Shown here piece by piece: positions 60,281 to 64,000 of a DNA stretch of 64,000 nt. The translations under genes and the position numbers were made by a program. Under the pieces are notes generated by a model that was not told the DNA's origin, ran no database searches, and was given only the letters and a program-made list of their open reading frames with translations. The number at the start of each line of letters is the position of its first letter. Positions within the stretch are counted from its first letter, which is position 1. Source of the DNA: Planctomycetota bacterium (GTDB taxonomy: Bacteria > Planctomycetota > B15-G4); assembly GCA_029245865.1 (NCBI GenBank), contig JAQWOM010000038.1, forward strand, positions 1-64,000. Direction: 5' to 3'.

Positions 60281-61624
60281 ATGCTTGCTGCCCTTCTCCC
60301 TTTTTTCGCCGTGCTCCCGATCGCAGTACCTGCTGACCCCACCGGCGGCTCACCGGGAACTCCCGATGAACTGGCGGTGGCCATCTCCAGGGATTGGAAC
60401 GAGCACCTCGAGGAACTTTTCGTGCACTTCCACCGCAACCCGGAGTTGTCCTTTCTCGAGTCGAATACGGCGGCCCGCCTTGCTCAAGAACTGCGTGCGC
60501 AGGGCGTCGAGGTGACCGAGGGCGTGGGGGGGACGGGGGTCGTGGGCATGATTCGCAACGGAGAAGGTCCGTTGGTTCTGGTGCGAGCCGATATGGATGG
60601 ACTGCCGGTGGAGGAGGATACGGGTTTGTCCTACGCCTCGGAGGCACGTCAGACGGACATCACGGGACAAGAGGTCCCGGTCATGCACGCCTGTGGTCAC
60701 GATGTGCACATGACGTCCCTGGTGGGCACAGCGGCTCAGTTGGTGGCGACCAAGGAGGACTGGGCGGGAACGGTCATGCTGATCGGTCAGCCAGCAGAAG
60801 AGAGAATCGGCGGTGCTCTGGCCATGCTGGAGGACGGGCTTTACGAAGACTTCGGTGTGCCGGACTACGCGTTGGCCTTCCACGTCTCGGCGGGTGATCC
60901 AGCCGGGCGAATCGAGGTCTCTCCCGGCCTCGTGTATTCGTCAGCGGATAGCGTAGACATTCTTGTGCATGGTGTCGGGGCGCATGGCGCGTCTCCCCAC
61001 AGAGGCAAAGACCCCATCTACATTGCCTCGCAGATTGTGATCGCGCTGCAGGGCTTGGTGAGTCGCGAGTTGGCTCCCTTGCAACCAGGCGTGGTCACCG
61101 TCGGGGCATTTCACTCAGGGTTCAAGCACAACATCATCTCAAGTGAAGCACGGTTGCAACTTACGGTGCGTAGCAACGACGAACTCGTGCGTGCGCAGTT
61201 GTTGGCTGGGATCGAGCGCATTGCGGAGGGTGTCGGTCGATTGAACGGCCTGCCAGAGAAGCTGCTTCCCGAGGTGACGCTGGCTGGCGAGTCGGCGCCC
61301 ACAACGATCAATGATGCCGAACTCGTCGAGCGCGTGCGCAAGGCCTTCGTTCGCGAGCTAGGCGAAGAAGCTCTGTTCAACAGTGACTACGAGGGTATGG
61401 GTGCAGAAGACTTTGCCTATTTTGTTCAGACAGAGCATCAGGTGCCGGGCTGCTACTTCAACGTCGGAGGGACGTTGCAAGCCGACCTGGACGCCGCGCA
61501 GGCCGGCGGAGAACCCGTGGCGAGCCATCACTCTCCATTCTTTCGCATCGCTCCCGAGCCTTCGGTAACGGCTGGCACGCACGCGATGACCGTCGCGGTT
61601 CTCGAGTTGCTACGCAAAGACTGA
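60281..61624 (+). CDS. Exported M20-family amidohydrolase (N-acyl amino acid hydrolase-like)
   Basis: 447 residues. A signal peptide (LAALLPFFAVLPIAVPA) is followed by an M20D metallopeptidase: HRNPELSFLE, the metal-site VRADMDGLPVEEDTG, MHACGHDVHMTSLVG with Cys/His ligands, the acid in GQPAEERIGG and HVSAGDPAG later. The dimerisation domain (about 190-310) has DILVHGVGAHGASPHRGKDPI. GGAG lies 7 bases before the ATG at 60281; a GTG at 60275 is an alternative. It would hydrolyse N-acyl amino acids or related amides in the periplasm. Confidence 0.93.
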   Translation: MLAALLPFFAVLPIAVPADPTGGSPGTPDELAVAISRDWNEHLEELFVHFHRNPELSFLESNTAARLAQELRAQGVEVTEGVGGTGVVGMIRNGEGPLVLVRADMDGLPVEEDTGLSYASEARQTDITGQEVPVMHACGHDVHMTSLVGTAAQLVATKEDWAGTVMLIGQPAEERIGGALAMLEDGLYEDFGVPDYALAFHVSAGDPAGRIEVSPGLVYSSADSVDILVHGVGAHGASPHRGKDPIYIASQIVIALQGLVSRELAPLQPGVVTVGAFHSGFKHNIISSEARLQLTVRSNDELVRAQLLAGIERIAEGVGRLNGLPEKLLPEVTLAGESAPTTINDAELVERVRKAFVRELGEEALFNSDYEGMGAEDFAYFVQTEHQVPGCYFNVGGTLQADLDAAQAGGEPVASHHSPFFRIAPEPSVTAGTHAMTVAVLELLRKD

Positions 61625-61676
61625 AGACAGTGTGCGATGTCTCGGTGGCTTGCCGGGTGCGCTCGCGAGCAGTTGC

Positions 61677-62801
61677 TTACTGAAAACGCGGCGCGAGAAG
61701 TTCCGCTGAGCGTTCGATGGCGCCTTTCTCGAGGCTCTGATTACGTAGGGCCGAGATGTCTGCCCGTTGCTTGGCCCAGGTCTCGGTGTCCGTGAGCAGT
61801 GGTTCGAGGGCTTCGATAAGAGGTTGTGGATCCTCGTCGGTGAGCAGCAACTCGGGTGTGACTTCTCGGCCCGAGACCAGATTCACCTGACCAATAAAGG
61901 GCGGGACCAAGAGCACTTTGCGCATCTGATTCTCGGTCGGCGTGATGCGGTAAAAAACGACAAGGGGAGTTCCCAGCACCGCAGTTTCCAGGGTGGCAGT
62001 TCCTGATGCCACGAGTGCGCAGCGGCAGGAGGCCATCACTTCGTGCACTTGATTGCCGTGGATCTGCAGGTCAAGGCCGGCTTCCTCGGCGGCTTTCGCC
62101 ATGTTGGCACGTTCTTCGGCGGAGACGTGTGCCGTGTGGAAGCTGATGTCGTGGTGGCGCTCTTTCAAGGCCTGGGCAGTGCGAAGCAGAAGCGTCATAT
62201 GTGCGCGGACTTCGCGTGGCCGGCTGCCTGGCAGGAGGGCCACGGGGCGTGGGAGGTCTGCAATCGCAGGGAGGATCGGCGGCTCAGCGGGAAGCCCGTC
62301 AATGAGGGGGTGCCCGACCCAGTGCGTCTCGATACCAGCTGCGCCGAAGAAGGCCTCTTCAAATGGAAAGATCACGTGGGCTTCGTCGACCACACGAGCA
62401 AACCTTTTCACGCGCCAGGGAGCCCAGGCCCAGAGCTGAGGGGCGACGAAGTAAACCACAGGGATGCCACGTTTCTTGGCAAGGCGTGCCACGAAAAGAT
62501 TGAAGCCTGGGTAATCCACCAGGACGACGACATCGGGGCGGCGCTTGTCGAGTGCCCCCGCGACGCGGCGTAAGAGCCCGAGGAGTTTCGGAGCGGCTTG
62601 GATCGCTGGCCCGAATCCGATGATGGCGTGAGAGACGAGGTCTGCGTGGAGTTTGACTCCTTCGTTGATCAATTCGGGACCACCGAGCCCCTCGACGGCG
62701 AGGTCTGGAATGCGTTCACGCAGGCTGCGGACAAGTCGAGCCGCATGCTGGTCGCCAGAAGTGTCACCGGCACTCAGAAAGAGTCGATGGCTCCTAGTCA
62801 A
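61677..62801 (-). CDS. lpxB: Lipid-A-disaccharide synthase
   Basis: Joins UDP-diacylglucosamine and lipid X in lipid A synthesis. About 374 residues: RLFLSAGDTSGDQHAARLV at the N-terminus, IGFGPAIQAAPKLLGLL, VVLVDYPGFNLFVARLAKKRG, VVYFVAPQLWAWAPWRVKR and the C-terminal ASGTATLETAVLGTPLVVFYRI, LLVPPFIGQVNLV. TTG at 62801, overlapping the end of the preceding ACT gene, is preferred because homologues begin right there; a GTG at 62870 would add ~23 basic residues. It shows that the outer membrane contains lipid A. Confidence 0.93.
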   Translation of the reverse strand: MTRSHRLFLSAGDTSGDQHAARLVRSLRERIPDLAVEGLGGPELINEGVKLHADLVSHAIIGFGPAIQAAPKLLGLLRRVAGALDKRRPDVVVLVDYPGFNLFVARLAKKRGIPVVYFVAPQLWAWAPWRVKRFARVVDEAHVIFPFEEAFFGAAGIETHWVGHPLIDGLPAEPPILPAIADLPRPVALLPGSRPREVRAHMTLLLRTAQALKERHHDISFHTAHVSAEERANMAKAAEEAGLDLQIHGNQVHEVMASCRCALVASGTATLETAVLGTPLVVFYRITPTENQMRKVLLVPPFIGQVNLVSGREVTPELLLTDEDPQPLIEALEPLLTDTETWAKQRADISALRNQSLEKGAIERSAELLAPRFQ

Positions 62802-63228
62802 CGACCGAGATGTCCTTGCAGAGCGCGGACAGAGCGTTCTGCGCTTGGTCGAGGTGACTTTCGCCCACAAGGAGGTGGTCCCGGCTGTAGGCCGTGACGG
62901 CGCCCATGGGGACGCTTGCCTCGGCGAGAGCTCTGCTGACCGCTGCCAGCACGCCGACCACGTCCCATTCCATCACCGTGTCGAGAGTGAGCAAGCACCA
63001 GTTGTCCTGGTTGTGTTTCGGCGGAGGGAATTCGCCCAGGTGCTTCGTGGCAACAAAGGCCGTGACCTCGAGTTCGTCCGCGGTGACAAACGTGTGCTCT
63101 TGTCGGCAGCGAAGGATGCCCCTGAACACCGCTGACAGTTGGCTGGGTTGCCATGCAGCAAGGGTGTACGGACCGCGCCGGACCACCAGCTTCGTGTCGG
63201 CGAGGATCTTTTCGGGTGCCTGATTCAC
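62794..63228 (-). CDS. ACT-like amino-acid-binding domain protein
   Basis: 144 residues. GTG at 63228 overlaps the stop of the permease gene upstream (GTGA); the frame is open to 63270 within that gene. It looks like the two-lobed ACT-type regulatory proteins (CASTOR/ACT_7-like): a first half KLVVRRGPYTLAAWQPS and a second TLDTVMEWDVVGVLAAVSRALAEASVPMGAVTAYSRDHLLV. Such proteins usually sense an amino acid. The partner is unknown; position suggests co-expression with lpxB and the transporter. Confidence 0.85.
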   Translation of the reverse strand: MNQAPEKILADTKLVVRRGPYTLAAWQPSQLSAVFRGILRCRQEHTFVTADELEVTAFVATKHLGEFPPPKHNQDNWCLLTLDTVMEWDVVGVLAAVSRALAEASVPMGAVTAYSRDHLLVGESHLDQAQNALSALCKDISVVD

Positions 63229-64000
63229 TCGCCAAGCAACCGGAAGGGCCAGTAGAGCGGGATCACCCACATGGCCACCACGAAGAGCAGCGCATTGAGT
63301 GGCACGCCGAGACGCAAGTAGTCGGTGAAGCGATAGCCGCCCGGAGTGTAGACAAAGAGGTTGGTCTGGTAGCTCATGGGTGTGGAGAAGCTGGCGCTTG
63401 CTCCGAACAGGGTGGCGAAGACGAAGGGCTCGGGCTGGTATCCCATGGCGATGGCGGTCTCGATGGCAACCGGTGTCATGAGAACCGCCACCGCGTTGTT
63501 GGAGACCAGGCTGGTCAGCACTGTCGAAAGCAAGTAGATGCCGGCCATGACCGACAGCGGGCCCATCTCTTGAAGCGAGTCGACGATCCAGCCGCTGGTC
63601 TCAGAGATGACGCCTGTTTTGTCTAGCGCACGGCCGAGGGCCAGCATGCCGGCGATGAGTAGCACGACGCTCATGTCGATGGCGTCGTACGCCATGCGCA
63701 TCGAGAGGCACCCCGTGAGCACCATCAGGGCGACACCGGTGACGGCGAGGATGACGATGGGCAGCACTTCAAGTGCTGCGAGAGAGACCACCAAGGCCAT
63801 GATGCCCAGAGCAACCGGAGCCTTGTCATGCCGAACGATCTGTCGCTCGATGCCTTCGAGCAGGATGAATTCATTCGACGTGCGCAGTTTCTCGATGACA
63901 GGTTCTTCGCACACGACGAGGAGTGTGTCGCCAAGGCGGAGGCGAATCTCCGAGACGCGCTCTCGAAGGTGCTCGTCGCGACGCAGCACGGCGATTGCTG
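63225..64000 (-). CDS. SLC13-type permease with RCK_C domain, 5'-truncated by window edge
   Basis: The C-terminal ~258 residues of a larger protein whose start is beyond the window. It begins within a TrkA-C/RCK_C-like domain (IRLRLGDTLLVVCEE), then has about six TM helices with VLLIAGMLALGRALDKTG, VLTSLVSNNAVAVLMTPVAI and GASASFSTPMSYQTNLFVYTPGGYRFTDYLRLG, matching the second half of the divalent anion:Na+ symporter (SLC13/CitT-like) family. Substrates of this RCK_C-bearing branch are often sulfate or dicarboxylates. The stop overlaps the ACT gene start. Confidence 0.9.
   Translation of the reverse strand, partial: AIAVLRRDEHLRERVSEIRLRLGDTLLVVCEEPVIEKLRTSNEFILLEGIERQIVRHDKAPVALGIMALVVSLAALEVLPIVILAVTGVALMVLTGCLSMRMAYDAIDMSVVLLIAGMLALGRALDKTGVISETSGWIVDSLQEMGPLSVMAGIYLLSTVLTSLVSNNAVAVLMTPVAIETAIAMGYQPEPFVFATLFGASASFSTPMSYQTNLFVYTPGGYRFTDYLRLGVPLNALLFVVAMWVIPLYWPFRLLGE

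Noticed and set aside
1-64000. CRISPR array, rRNA operon, prophage or plasmid origin
   Set aside because: No regularly spaced repeats, rRNA sequence, phage structural genes or replication initiator were seen.

Overview
The window looks like a piece of a Planctomycetota chromosome. The evidence is a roughly 62% GC sequence carrying a PVC-type multidomain cytochrome, a cluster of DUF1080 (3-keto-disaccharide hydrolase-like) proteins, several Gfo/Idh/MocA oxidoreductases and sugar isomerase/epimerases, and a bacterial microcompartment (BMC) with EutN-type vertex proteins. Lnt, LpxB and an RND pump imply a real outer membrane. A complete mreB-mreC-mreD-PBP2-RodA chain implies a lineage that still makes peptidoglycan for elongation, which many planctomycetes do not. 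The taxonomy is inferred; no rRNA is present.

Layout. 0-2.7 kb is accessory: a truncated gene, small membrane proteins, an alpha/beta hydrolase with a foreign-looking C-terminus, and a 49-bp imperfect direct repeat flanking it. 2.7-9.3 kb (minus strand): RND efflux permease and adaptor, tRNA-Ala(CGC), class I/II aminotransferase. 9.4-13.6 kb (plus): moeA, lnt, a membrane-anchored coiled-coil protein and a small membrane protein. 13.65-14.28 kb is gene-free and rich in hairpins. 14.3-20.7 kb is the elongasome operon; from mreC onward each start overlaps the preceding stop by GTGA. 20.7-22.3 kb (minus) is a glutamate-synthase-like flavoprotein. 22.5-32.7 kb is one respiratory operon: caa3 oxidase II-I-III, a diheme cytochrome, Rieske, cytochrome b with a heme-c tail, CtaG fused to a polyferredoxin, and a His/Met-rich exported protein. 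32.7-36.7 kb: PoxB-like TPP enzyme, a hotdog thioesterase, glutamate dehydrogenase.

36.8-45.6 kb is the most interesting part: a BMC operon with an acylating aldehyde dehydrogenase, one BMC-H, two tandem BMC-T and two BMC-P shell proteins. It runs, with overlapping stops and starts, into a Cys-rich protein, an ACT-domain protein and a UPF0210 (DUF711, PFL-like fold) protein, then a sugar isomerase/epimerase and a Gfo/Idh/MocA oxidoreductase. The Cys-rich and ACT proteins begin with the same ~45-residue module, which resembles the N-termini of EutQ and EutT of the ethanolamine BMC. No familiar signature enzyme (diol or ethanolamine lyase, glycyl radical enzyme with activase, class II aldolase), no phosphotransacylase and no alcohol dehydrogenase is present, so the UPF0210/ACT pair is the best candidate for the unknown core chemistry. 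The operon appears to start at an extended -10 box so close to the ATG that the mRNA would be nearly leaderless, with a perfect dyad across the -35 region.

45.6-60.1 kb is a carbohydrate-utilisation region: Tat-exported Gfo/Idh/MocA, FGE-like protein, an ApbE-DUF1080 fusion, DUF1080 lipoproteins, the PVC-type cytochrome, an MFS permease, an isomerase/epimerase and another Gfo/Idh/MocA. 60.3-64 kb holds an exported M20 amidohydrolase and a minus-strand chain of SLC13-type permease (cut by the window end), ACT-like protein and lpxB.
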